A stretch of 15,325 bases of DNA from JAJPJX01 sp964568355 (GTDB taxonomy: Bacteria; Acidobacteriota; Terriglobia; Bryobacterales; Bryobacteraceae), in the NCBI GenBank assembly GCA_964568355.1, contig CAZMRK010000537.1:1-15325 (forward strand). The letters are read 5' to 3'. The first letter of the stretch is position 1, and the number at the start of each line of letters is the position of its first letter. This document shows positions 1-6,698 of the stretch, piece by piece. Below the pieces are notes generated by a model. The model did no database searches. It was not told the origin of the DNA and saw only the letters and a program-made list of their open reading frames with translations. Made by a program: the position numbers and the translations under genes.

Positions 1-2
1 TG

Positions 3-1286
3 GCTTGCTCGTTCGCGCAAGCCTTTGCTACATATGTGGGAGCTGGCCGCGTGGTCGTGGGCCGGGATACCCGGGCGAGCGGCGAGATGCTCCAGCATGC
101 GGTTACCTGCGGCCTGCTGGCCGCGGGCTGCGATGTCGTGGACGTCGGCATCCTGCCGACCCCCACCATCCAGATGTATGTAGGATCCAGCCATGCCCGC
201 GGCGGCATCGCCTTGACCGCTGCGCACAATCCGCCCGAGTACAACGCGCGCAAGCTGTGCTCCGCGCAGGGCTTATTCTTCAATAACTACGAGCGGTCGG
301 AACTACTCGACCTCTATCATCAAAGCGAGTTCCGCAGGGCCACCAACGCCCAGATCCGCTGTGTTTCCAGCGACTTCACGACCCCGTCCAGGCTCCACAT
401 CGAACGGGTCCTGCACCACGTGGATGTAGAACGCATCCGCCGGCGGCGCTTTCGTGTCGCGCTCGACGCCGTGAATGGTGCCGGCTCGCTGATGACGTCT
501 GCCTTCCTGCGCGAGACTTTGGGCTGCGAGCTACACGCCATCTCCGTAGACCCCACCAAGCCCTTTCCGCGCATAGCCGAGCCCCGTCCCGATACCCTGG
601 GAGATCTGGCGGAACTGGTTCGCGCCCAAGGCTGTGAGATCGGCTTCGGGCAGGATCCCGACGGCGACCGCCTGGCCGTAGCGGATGAAAAAGGCACCGT
701 CCTGGACAACGACGATGTATTGGCCTTGGCCGTCGACGCCGCCCTCCGCCGCCTCCCCGGCGACGTGGTGGTCAATCTGACGACCTCCTCGGTGATCGAT
801 GTCGTCGCCGGACAGCATGGCCGGCGCGTCTATCGGACACCTGTGGGGGAGGCTAACGTGGTCGAAATGATGCAGGCGGTCCACGCGGTCATCGGCGGAG
901 AGGGCTCCAACGGCGGGATCATCTTCCCGTCCGTACACCTCTGCCGCGACAGCTACACCGGAATGGCCTTCCTGCTGGACCGCATGGCCGAGACCGGCCA
1001 GACCATCTCCGCGCTGGCCGGGGAGTTGCCGCGCTTTTACCGCAAGCTGGGGACGGTGGCCTATGGCCACGGGCGGCTGGGTACGCTGATGCAGGCGCTC
1101 GAAGAAGCTTTCCCGGACGCCAAAGCCGACCGTTCCGATGGACTGAAGATTCTCTTCCCGGATAGCTGGATTCACGTCCGCTCGTCCAACACCGAACCGC
1201 TCCTGCGCCTGGCTGCCGAAGCTCGCAGCCAACAGCAGGTCGAAGAACTCTACAACCGCGTATTCCGTCTTTTCGAGTCCGCCTGA
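3..1286 (+). CDS. Alpha-D-phosphohexomutase (phosphoglucosamine/phosphomannomutase type), 5' partial, catalytic Ser replaced by Ala
   Basis: A cytoplasmic enzyme family that moves a phosphate between C6 and C1 of hexose phosphates, supplying nucleotide-sugar synthesis. The gene runs off the left edge. Codons before the first possible GTG (36) read FAQAFATYVGAGRVVVGRDTR-like sequence typical of the family, so GTG 36 is not the true start. Counting from that GTG, visible motifs are GRDTR near residue 10, the metal loop DPDGDR (207-212), the sugar loop GEGSNGG (288-294) and the phosphate site RSSNTEP (382-388). The active-site motif, normally TASHNP, reads TAAHNP (61-66): the phosphoserine is Ala63 (GCG at 222-224). 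Other catalytic residues appear intact. The GEG-NGG loop style resembles mutases often annotated GlmM in archaea and Acidobacteria, but substrate cannot be fixed. The stop overlaps the next start by one base (TGATG), implying translational coupling. Confidence 0.88.
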   Translation, partial: ACSFAQAFATYVGAGRVVVGRDTRASGEMLQHAVTCGLLAAGCDVVDVGILPTPTIQMYVGSSHARGGIALTAAHNPPEYNARKLCSAQGLFFNNYERSELLDLYHQSEFRRATNAQIRCVSSDFTTPSRLHIERVLHHVDVERIRRRRFRVALDAVNGAGSLMTSAFLRETLGCELHAISVDPTKPFPRIAEPRPDTLGDLAELVRAQGCEIGFGQDPDGDRLAVADEKGTVLDNDDVLALAVDAALRRLPGDVVVNLTTSSVIDVVAGQHGRRVYRTPVGEANVVEMMQAVHAVIGGEGSNGGIIFPSVHLCRDSYTGMAFLLDRMAETGQTISALAGELPRFYRKLGTVAYGHGRLGTLMQALEEAFPDAKADRSDGLKILFPDSWIHVRSSNTEPLLRLAAEARSQQQVEELYNRVFRLFESA

Positions 1287-2302
1287 TGCCCGTCACCCAA
1301 GCCGCCGTCCTTACCGCCCCGCGCGCACCTGTAGCCATCCAGCCGGTTTCCATTCCGGAGCCCGGACCCGGTCAGGTCCTGGTCGAGATGGAAGCGTGCG
1401 GCCTCTGCCACTCCGACCTGTTCATCACCGGGCTGGAGCGGTTGCCGTATGCCCCCTTGATCCTGGGCCACGAAGGCATCGGGCGGATCGCGGCCCTGGG
1501 CAGCGACGTAAGCGGCTGGGCGGCCGGCGATCGGGTAGGGCTGACCTTCCTGGCCACCACTTGCGGCACTTGCGAGTGGTGTCTCGCCGGACGAGAGCGC
1601 TTCTGCCCGAACCAGGCCAACTTCGGCTACACCATCGACGGCGCGCTGGCGGGCTATGCCGTCGCTCCGGCGGCGCATCTGGTCCGAATCCCCGAGTCCC
1701 TGCCGGCGCACGCGGCAGCACCACTCTGCTGCGCGGGATGGACCGCTTACGGCGCCATTCGGGAATCCGGCGTCCAGTCCGGTGGATCGCTGGCGGTCTT
1801 CGGCCTCGGTGGACTGGGCCATCTGGCCGTCCAGTTCGCGCACCGGCAAGGGATACACGTGGCGGGGGTGGATGTATCCCCGGAAAAGCTCGCGCTGGCG
1901 CGGGAATGCGGCGCTGAGATCGCCTTACCGGCTGAAAACGCGGGCCGAACCCTCCAGAAGCAGCACGGCGGCGTGGGCGCCGCGATCGTTTTTACCGCTT
2001 CCCCTCTGGCCGTGAAAGAGGCTTTCCGGTCGCTCCAGCGCAATGGCATCCTTGTGCTGGTAGGGCTCTCGACCAGCCAGTTTGAGCTTCCCATCAACGA
2101 CACGGTGGTTAGAGGTATCCAGATCCGGGGCAGCTATCTGGGTACCCGCCGGGACCTGGAGGAGGTATTCCATCTGGCCGAGGCCGGGGTAGCCCGAACC
2201 CACGTGGAAACCTACGACCTGCTGGAAATTCCCACGCTCCTGGACCGGATGCACCGCGGAGAGCTGTTGGGCCGCGCCGTGGTCTCATTCCGGCAGTCTT
2301 GA
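1286..2302 (+). CDS. Zinc-dependent alcohol dehydrogenase (MDR superfamily, AdhP-like)
   Basis: A 338-residue medium-chain, zinc-dependent alcohol dehydrogenase oxidising an alcohol to an aldehyde, or the reverse, in the cytoplasm. The N-terminal GroES-like domain carries the catalytic zinc site: Cys41 in CGLCHSD, His62-Glu63 in GHEG, and a later Cys in LCCAG (148-149). All four structural-zinc cysteines are present (Cys93, 96, 99, 107). The Rossmann fold shows GLGGLG at 173-178, and Asp196 at the end of the second strand points to NAD rather than NADP. Length is normal for bacterial AdhP-type enzymes. ATG 1286 overlaps the preceding TGA by one base, so expression is probably coupled to the mutase. 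Acetyl-CoA synthetase follows after 19 bases. The family is certain; the physiological alcohol is unknown. Confidence 0.9.
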   Translation: MPVTQAAVLTAPRAPVAIQPVSIPEPGPGQVLVEMEACGLCHSDLFITGLERLPYAPLILGHEGIGRIAALGSDVSGWAAGDRVGLTFLATTCGTCEWCLAGRERFCPNQANFGYTIDGALAGYAVAPAAHLVRIPESLPAHAAAPLCCAGWTAYGAIRESGVQSGGSLAVFGLGGLGHLAVQFAHRQGIHVAGVDVSPEKLALARECGAEIALPAENAGRTLQKQHGGVGAAIVFTASPLAVKEAFRSLQRNGILVLVGLSTSQFELPINDTVVRGIQIRGSYLGTRRDLEEVFHLAEAGVARTHVETYDLLEIPTLLDRMHRGELLGRAVVSFRQS

Positions 2303-2307
2303 TAAGA

Positions 2308-2313
2308 TAAAGG
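2308..2313 (+). promoter_or_regulatory. Probable ribosome binding site of acetyl-CoA synthetase gene
   Basis: TAAAGG lies 8 bases before ATG 2322 in a purine-rich stretch directly after the dehydrogenase stop. It is a moderate match to the Shine-Dalgarno core and supports the chosen start. Confidence 0.4.
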
Positions 2314-2321
2314 CCGTCGTT

Positions 2322-4256
2322 ATGGCCGATCAAAATGTCTATCCACCAAGTCCGGAATTCGTAAAGCACGCGCAGGTACAGGGAATCGACGGCTATCGCG
2401 AGCTATACCAGCAGGCCGAGGAGCATCCCGAGGAGTTTTGGGGAGCCCTGGCGGAGCGCGAGCTTTCCTGGTTCCGGAAGTGGTCCCACGTTTTCGAGTG
2501 GAACCCACCCTTCGCCAAGTGGTTCGTAGGGGGAAAAATCAATGTGGCGCACAATTGCGTCGACCGGCATCTGACCACGCATCGCAAAAACAAAGTTGCC
2601 ATCCTCTGGGAAGGTGAACCCGGCGATCAACGTTTGATCAGCTACCAGGAGCTTCACCGCCTGGTCTGCCGTTTTGCCAACGTATTGAAAAATCGCGGCT
2701 TGAAGGCTGGCGATCGCGTCATCCTGTACATGGGTATGGTGCCCGAGCTGCCCGTAGCGCTGCTTTCCTGCGCCCGTCTGGGCATTACCTTTAGCGTGGT
2801 CTTCGGCGGATTTTCGGCCGAAGCGTTAAAAGCCAGAATCCAGGACCTGGAAGCCCAGGCCGTGATCACCTGCGACGGCGCCTGGCGCCGGGGCAAGGAG
2901 GTCCGCCTGAAGCAGACTGTGGACGAAGCGCTGGTTGATTGCCCCACCGTCCGCGACGTCATCGTGCTCCGCCGGACCGGCGGAGAGGTTGCGATGAAGC
3001 CGGGGCGGGACTTCTGGTGGCATGAGCTGGAAGCCGGAGTCAGCGAATCCTGTCCGGCCGAAGAACTGGATGCGGAACAGCCGCTGTTCGTGCTCTACAC
3101 CTCCGGCACTACCGGGAAGCCTAAGGGTATTGTTCACACCACCGGCGGCTACCTGCTCCAGTGCCACATGACCACGAAATGGGTCTTCGACCTCCAGGAC
3201 AGCGACACCTACTGGTGCACGGCCGACGTCGGCTGGGTCACCGGACACAGCTACATCGTCTTCGGACCGCTTTCCAACGGCGCAACCACGGTGATGTACG
3301 AAGGCGCGCCGGATTTCCCTCAACCCGATCGATTTTGGCGGCTGATCGAGAAATATCGCATTAACGTCCTCTACACCTCGCCGACAGCGATCCGCGCATT
3401 TGTGCGGCAGGGCGATCAATGGCCCAACGCTCACGATATGTCCAGTCTGCGCCTGCTGGGATCGGTGGGCGAACCGATCAACCCGGCTGCCTGGGAATGG
3501 TATTACAAGACCATCGGCAAGGAGCGGTGTCCCATCGTGGACACCTGGTGGCAGACCGAGACAGGGGCGATCATGATCGCGCCGCTGCCCGGAGCCGTGG
3601 CGTGCAAGCCCGGGTCCGCCAGCCTGCCACTGCCGGGTATTTTGGCCGATGTGGTCGATTTACAGGGCAAACCGGTCGGCGCCAACCGGGAAGGCTTTCT
3701 GATCGTACGCCGCCCGTGGCCCAGTATGTTCCGGACCCTGTGGAAGGATCCCAAGCGCTATGAAGAGCAGTACTGGCAGCGCATCGAGGGGGTCTATATG
3801 ACCGGCGATGCCGCCCGGCGGGACGAGGACGGCTATTTCTGGGTCCTGGGCCGCGTGGACGATGTCATGAACGTCAGCGGCCACCGGCTCAGCACCATGG
3901 AGCTGGAATCGGCGCTGGTTCGCCATCCGGCGGTAGCGGAAGCGGCCGTTGTCGGCAAACCCCATGAAATCACAGGGCAAGCGGTTGCCGCATTTGTCAC
4001 GCTGAAGGCCGGGAACTGGAATCACCAGGAGCTGGCCGAAGACCTGCGAAAGTGGGTCTCGCACGAAATCGGCAGCTTCGCCAAGCCCGAACAGATCCGG
4101 TTCACCGATGCCTTACCCAAAACCCGCAGCGGCAAGATTATGCGCCGCCTCTTGCGGGAAATCGTGACCAGTAACGCGGTGGTCGGCGATGTGACGACGC
4201 TCGAAGACCTCTCCGTCGTCACCACCCTGGCAGCCCAGCACGACGACGAGAACTAA
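2322..4256 (+). CDS. acsA: Acetyl-CoA synthetase (acetate--CoA ligase, AMP-forming)
   Basis: Activates acetate with ATP and CoA to acetyl-CoA via acetyl-AMP in the cytoplasm. The 644-residue length is close to the usual 640-660. The N-terminal region with WFRKW and FVGGKINVAHNCVDRH is typical of acetyl/propionyl-CoA synthetases. The AMP-binding P-loop YTSGTTGKPKG is at 259-269, and the motif DTWWQTETG lies in the core. The C-terminal domain contains PKTRSGKIMRR with the catalytic Lys605, which in the family is regulated by reversible lysine acetylation. Neither an acetyltransferase nor a deacetylase gene is in this window. The gene follows the alcohol dehydrogenase by 19 bases and is probably in the same transcript, which fits use of two-carbon compounds. 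Propionyl-CoA synthetase is an alternative, but length and motifs favour acetate. Confidence 0.93.
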   Translation: MADQNVYPPSPEFVKHAQVQGIDGYRELYQQAEEHPEEFWGALAERELSWFRKWSHVFEWNPPFAKWFVGGKINVAHNCVDRHLTTHRKNKVAILWEGEPGDQRLISYQELHRLVCRFANVLKNRGLKAGDRVILYMGMVPELPVALLSCARLGITFSVVFGGFSAEALKARIQDLEAQAVITCDGAWRRGKEVRLKQTVDEALVDCPTVRDVIVLRRTGGEVAMKPGRDFWWHELEAGVSESCPAEELDAEQPLFVLYTSGTTGKPKGIVHTTGGYLLQCHMTTKWVFDLQDSDTYWCTADVGWVTGHSYIVFGPLSNGATTVMYEGAPDFPQPDRFWRLIEKYRINVLYTSPTAIRAFVRQGDQWPNAHDMSSLRLLGSVGEPINPAAWEWYYKTIGKERCPIVDTWWQTETGAIMIAPLPGAVACKPGSASLPLPGILADVVDLQGKPVGANREGFLIVRRPWPSMFRTLWKDPKRYEEQYWQRIEGVYMTGDAARRDEDGYFWVLGRVDDVMNVSGHRLSTMELESALVRHPAVAEAAVVGKPHEITGQAVAAFVTLKAGNWNHQELAEDLRKWVSHEIGSFAKPEQIRFTDALPKTRSGKIMRRLLREIVTSNAVVGDVTTLEDLSVVTTLAAQHDDEN

Positions 4257-4260
4257 CCCG

Positions 4261-4299
4261 AAAGGGGGAGGCGGCCTTTGGAAAAAGCGCTCCCCCTTT
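4261..4299 (+). terminator. Hairpin after acetyl-CoA synthetase, possible terminator
   Basis: A perfect 10-bp stem, AAAGGGGGAG (4261-4270) with CTCCCCCTTT (4290-4299), begins 4 bases after the acsA stop. The loop is 19 bases long and only three T's end the right arm, with no T run after it, so it is a weak intrinsic terminator at best. It could instead protect the mRNA end. Confidence 0.45.
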
Positions 4300-4350
4300 G
4301 TCGAAATGCTTTAATATGATTAGGCGGGAAAGACGAACGTCCCGTCTCTT

Positions 4351-5967
4351 ATGGTATCTGTTCCAGTTCTGTTGGCTGTTCTGGCAGCGAATTCGCAGAC
4401 CGCGCGGTTCATGCGGGGCCTGTTCGACGACACCTTCGCCGGTATTCATCAACTGGGCTGGTTTGACTGGGCCATGTTGATTCCGTATTTCGGAATCCTG
4501 GTCATTCTCTCCGTATACGGCCTTCATCGTTACGACATCATTCGGACGTACTTCAAGCACCGCAAAAAAGTCAACAACAGTCCGCCCAAACGGTTCGAGA
4601 AGCTGCCCCCGGTAACCATCCAACTGCCGCTCTATAACGAGCGGTATGTGGTGGAACGCCTCATCGAAGAGGTGACGAAGATCGAATATCCGCGGGAACT
4701 CCTGCAGATCCAGGTGTTGGATGATTCGACCGATGATACTCATCCGTTCGCGCAGGCGCTGGTAGAGCGCTACCGGGCGCTGGGATTTCCGATCGACTAT
4801 CTGCACCGCACCAACCGGGAAGGTTTCAAAGCCGGCGCCTTGCACGAAGGATTGAAGAGCGCCACCGGTGAGTTTGTCGCCATCTTCGACGCCGATTTCA
4901 TTCCCCCCGCTGATTTTCTCACCCGCACAATCCACTATTTCGCCGATCCTCAGGTCGGCGTGGTGCAGACCCGCTGGAGCTACCTCAATCGTGACTACAA
5001 CTTTCTGACGGAAGTGGAAGCCATGCTGTTGGATGGCCATTTCATTCTGGAGCACGGAGCGCGTTCGCGGGCAGGATACTTCTTTAACTTCAACGGGACG
5101 GCGGGGATTCTGCGCAAAGCCATGATCGCCGATGCCGGCGGCTGGCAGCACGACACCCTCACGGAAGATTCGGACCTGAGCTACCGGGCGCAGTTGAAGG
5201 GCTGGCGTTTCGTTTATGTTCCCGGTCTGGAGTGCCCGTCGGAACTGCCGGTGGAAATGCACGGCTTCCAGGTACAGCAATCCCGCTGGGCCAAGGGGCT
5301 CACCCAGTGCGCCAAGAAGCTGCTGCCGATGATTTTCCGGGCCAAGCTGCCGTGGCGCATCAAGGCCGAGGCTTTTTTGCATCTCACTCCCAACATCTCT
5401 TATCCGCTCATGATTGCGCTTTCGGCGCTGATGCTGCCGGTGATGATCGTACGTTTCTATATGGGCGTGTGGCAGATGGTCTTTATCGATCTGCCGCTGA
5501 TCGTAGCTTCCTTCTGGTCGATTTCCGCCTTTTATGTGCTGGCGTACCGTGAGATCTATCCGCACACCTGGAAGCGGTCGCTGCTGCTCCTGCCGATGCT
5601 GATGGCGGTTGGGGTCGGGCTCACGGTGATCAATACCAGGGCGGTGCTGGAAGCGCTGTTCGGCATCACCACGAGCTTTGTGCGAACCCCCAAGTACGCG
5701 ATCGGGGAGCGTCCGGTCAATCTGGGAGTCAAGCAATACCGGCGCAAGAGCGGCTGGCTCCCGTATATCGAGATTGCGATCGGCACTTACTTTGTTGGCA
5801 TGATGCTGTTCGCGGTCGATACGAATAATTTCTTTTCGCTGCCTTTCCTGGGCCTTTTCGTATTCGGCTATTACTGGGCGGGCTTCGGTACGTTGTACCA
5901 GGAGCACCAGGGACACCTGCGCTGGCTCAAAGAGCGGCGTCTGGCGCTGGAGGCGGCTGCCCGGTAA
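4351..5967 (+). CDS. Membrane family 2 glycosyltransferase, cellulose/mannan synthase-like
   Basis: A 538-residue processive-type glycosyltransferase expected to sit in the inner membrane and polymerise a beta-linked polysaccharide from a nucleotide sugar. It has a hydrophobic N-terminal part with a membrane segment near 40-58, then a cytoplasmic GT-A domain. Four signature motifs are present: DD (124-125), DAD (180-182), TED (271-273) and QQSRW (309-313), the last being the Q-x-x-R-W of processive synthases. Several hydrophobic segments follow (about 345-370, 375-400, 410-432, 475-495, 500-525). It resembles the CslA/CslC-like branch (glucomannan synthase type) more than BcsA, as no C-terminal PilZ domain is visible. 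ATG 4351 is the first start after an in-frame TAG at 4321-4323. No Bcs partner genes are adjacent, so it may work alone. Sugar donor is unknown. Confidence 0.88.
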   Translation: MVSVPVLLAVLAANSQTARFMRGLFDDTFAGIHQLGWFDWAMLIPYFGILVILSVYGLHRYDIIRTYFKHRKKVNNSPPKRFEKLPPVTIQLPLYNERYVVERLIEEVTKIEYPRELLQIQVLDDSTDDTHPFAQALVERYRALGFPIDYLHRTNREGFKAGALHEGLKSATGEFVAIFDADFIPPADFLTRTIHYFADPQVGVVQTRWSYLNRDYNFLTEVEAMLLDGHFILEHGARSRAGYFFNFNGTAGILRKAMIADAGGWQHDTLTEDSDLSYRAQLKGWRFVYVPGLECPSELPVEMHGFQVQQSRWAKGLTQCAKKLLPMIFRAKLPWRIKAEAFLHLTPNISYPLMIALSALMLPVMIVRFYMGVWQMVFIDLPLIVASFWSISAFYVLAYREIYPHTWKRSLLLLPMLMAVGVGLTVINTRAVLEALFGITTSFVRTPKYAIGERPVNLGVKQYRRKSGWLPYIEIAIGTYFVGMMLFAVDTNNFFSLPFLGLFVFGYYWAGFGTLYQEHQGHLRWLKERRLALEAAAR

Positions 5968-5969
5968 AG

Positions 5970-6056
5970 AAAACCGAAACTACCGTATCGGCCTCCCCTC
6001 CGTAAGCACCTCATTCCATTAGGCCGTGCTCGAAAAAACCGAAACTACCGTTTCGG
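5970..6056. repeat. Two near-identical 22-base direct repeats, 65 bases apart
   Basis: Copy 1 (5970-5991) starts 2 bases after the glycosyltransferase stop and copy 2 spans 6035-6056. They begin AAAACCGAAACTACCGT and differ at one base (A versus T at the 18th position), after which both read TCGG. Copy 2 extends into a perfect hairpin, while copy 1 lost the full right arm, suggesting a duplicated terminator of which one copy decayed. Confidence 0.75.
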
Positions 6057-6060
6057 TTTT
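6035..6060 (-). terminator. Strong intrinsic terminator, likely bidirectional, ending the toxin-antitoxin operon
   Basis: A perfect 11-bp stem, AAAACCGAAAC (6035-6045) with GTTTCGGTTTT (6050-6060), has a 4-base loop. Read on the minus strand it is followed by two more T's, making a run of six. It lies 19 bases beyond the ancestral stop of the toxin gene (6080-6082) and between convergent transcripts, so it can serve both the toxin-antitoxin operon and the upstream glycosyltransferase gene. Confidence 0.75.
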
Positions 6061-6079
6061 CCGACAGGGAGATAGTGTC

Positions 6080-6330
6080 TCAGCGATAGGCGTCTTTGCC
6101 ATCGAGTACGCGAAAGATCTCCAGATAATCCCCTCGGTCGCGGAAAAAGATACGGTGATTCTGGGCCCGAGACGGATCAGGGGAGGTTCGATATCCCGAA
6201 GTTGTTTGGTATCCCCCTCGCCCGCGTGAGCATAACGAGCCAGCGTTTTGAGGATCTGCAATGCGATGGGCTGCTCAATGGCATGAAGGTCCGCACGCGC
6301 CTGTTCCGTCCAGACGATGCGCTTAGCCAT
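6080..6330 (-). pseudogene. RelE/ParE-type toxin gene, frameshifted
   Basis: A type II toxin-antitoxin toxin; family members act as mRNA endonucleases (RelE) or gyrase poisons (ParE). The N-terminal part, MAKRIVWTEQARADLHAIEQ through TKQLRDIEPPLIRLGP (residues 1-56), is intact. After Pro56 (codon at 6163-6165) the open frame turns into unrelated sequence and reads on to 6019, through the terminator hairpin. Shifting back one base gives QNHRIFFRDRGDYLEIFR followed by VLDGKDAYR and a TGA at 6080-6082. That is the family's usual C-terminal pattern (F-R-D-x-G-D-x-L-E-I-x-R-V and a final AYR). Joined, the product would be 83 residues, the normal size. The lesion sits at GGGCCC (6163-6168) and one extra base would mend it. 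ATG overlaps the antitoxin end by 8 bases. If translated as it stands, the 103-residue product lacks the C-terminal active strand. Confidence 0.78.
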
Positions 6331-6613
6331 TGCGCCGGGGAGATTCCTCGGATTGAGTGGGGAGCGAATCGCAGCCCATTTTTTCCCAGTCGGCTGAGGT
6401 CAAGCCGAAATCTGCGAGAACATCTTCGTGCGGGATTGGCTCGTGGTGCTGCAGCCATTCCTTTGCTTCCGCGATGGCCTTGCGCTCAGCAGGGCTCAAG
6501 GTATTGCCCTCCTCCGGGGAGAGCATAGCCTCCAGCAGGTGAACTACGGCAGCAAGTTGGCCAGGGCCGAGCTGGTCCAGCAAGTGATGAGCGTGCTGTT
6601 TGTCAGGGGCCAT
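6323..6613 (-). CDS. Antitoxin of a RelE/ParE-type toxin-antitoxin pair
   Basis: A 96-residue acidic protein encoded directly upstream of the toxin and overlapping it by 8 bases (toxin ATG inside the last antitoxin codons), the usual antitoxin-first arrangement with coupled translation. It has a helical N-terminal half (HAHHLLDQLGPGQLAAVVHL) and a C-terminal half with WLQHHEPIPHEDVLADFGL, a layout seen in small antitoxins paired with RelE-like toxins in Acidobacteria. No clear ribbon-helix-helix or HTH motif is visible, so DNA binding is not shown. The start ATG at 6611-6613 has a good ribosome binding site. A TTGACC -35-like hexamer on the minus strand (6671-6676) has no good -10 partner. 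The antitoxin frame is intact although its toxin is frameshifted. The role is assigned mainly from context. Confidence 0.72.
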   Translation of the reverse strand: MAPDKQHAHHLLDQLGPGQLAAVVHLLEAMLSPEEGNTLSPAERKAIAEAKEWLQHHEPIPHEDVLADFGLTSADWEKMGCDSLPTQSEESPRRNG

Positions 6614-6619
6614 TGCGTT

Positions 6620-6625
6620 CTCCTA
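6620..6625 (-). promoter_or_regulatory. Ribosome binding site of the antitoxin gene
   Basis: On the minus strand TAGGAG lies 6 bases before the ATG at 6613, a near-ideal Shine-Dalgarno sequence and spacing. It is the best ribosome binding site in the window and fixes the antitoxin start. Confidence 0.65.
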
Positions 6626-6685
6626 CAGAGCCGTTCTTCTTTCCGTATGCTCGCAGAGACGGCAAGATCGGGTCAAGCGGTTGGG

Positions 6686-6691
6686 TACAAT
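6686..6691 (+). promoter_or_regulatory. Candidate -10 element for a leaderless serine/threonine dehydratase mRNA
   Basis: TACAAT (one mismatch to TATAAT) ends 7 bases before ATG 6699, placing the transcription start at or next to the A of the ATG. No Shine-Dalgarno sequence precedes the ATG. There is no convincing -35 at the usual distance, so the promoter call is tentative. Confidence 0.35.
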
Positions 6692-6698
6692 CAGACTG

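Noticed and set aside
4219..5916. A 565-codon open frame on the minus strand opposite the membrane glycosyltransferase
   Set aside because: It is a GC-bias shadow: low-complexity Gln/Arg/His-rich protein with no domain, while the plus strand has a full glycosyltransferase with all motifs.
6019..6079. The last 20 codons of the open toxin frame as a genuine C-terminus
   Set aside because: They run through a perfect terminator hairpin and match nothing in the family, while the shifted frame gives the expected ending.
6155..6170. Programmed -1 frameshifting in the toxin gene
   Set aside because: GGG CCC AGA is not a classical slippery heptamer in the zero frame and no downstream stimulatory structure is evident; mutation or sequence error is simpler.
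6600..6698. Extended N-terminus of the serine/threonine dehydratase from an upstream start
   Set aside because: The extra 33 residues are unlike the family, overlap the antitoxin gene and its ribosome binding site, and ATG 6699 aligns with normal starts.
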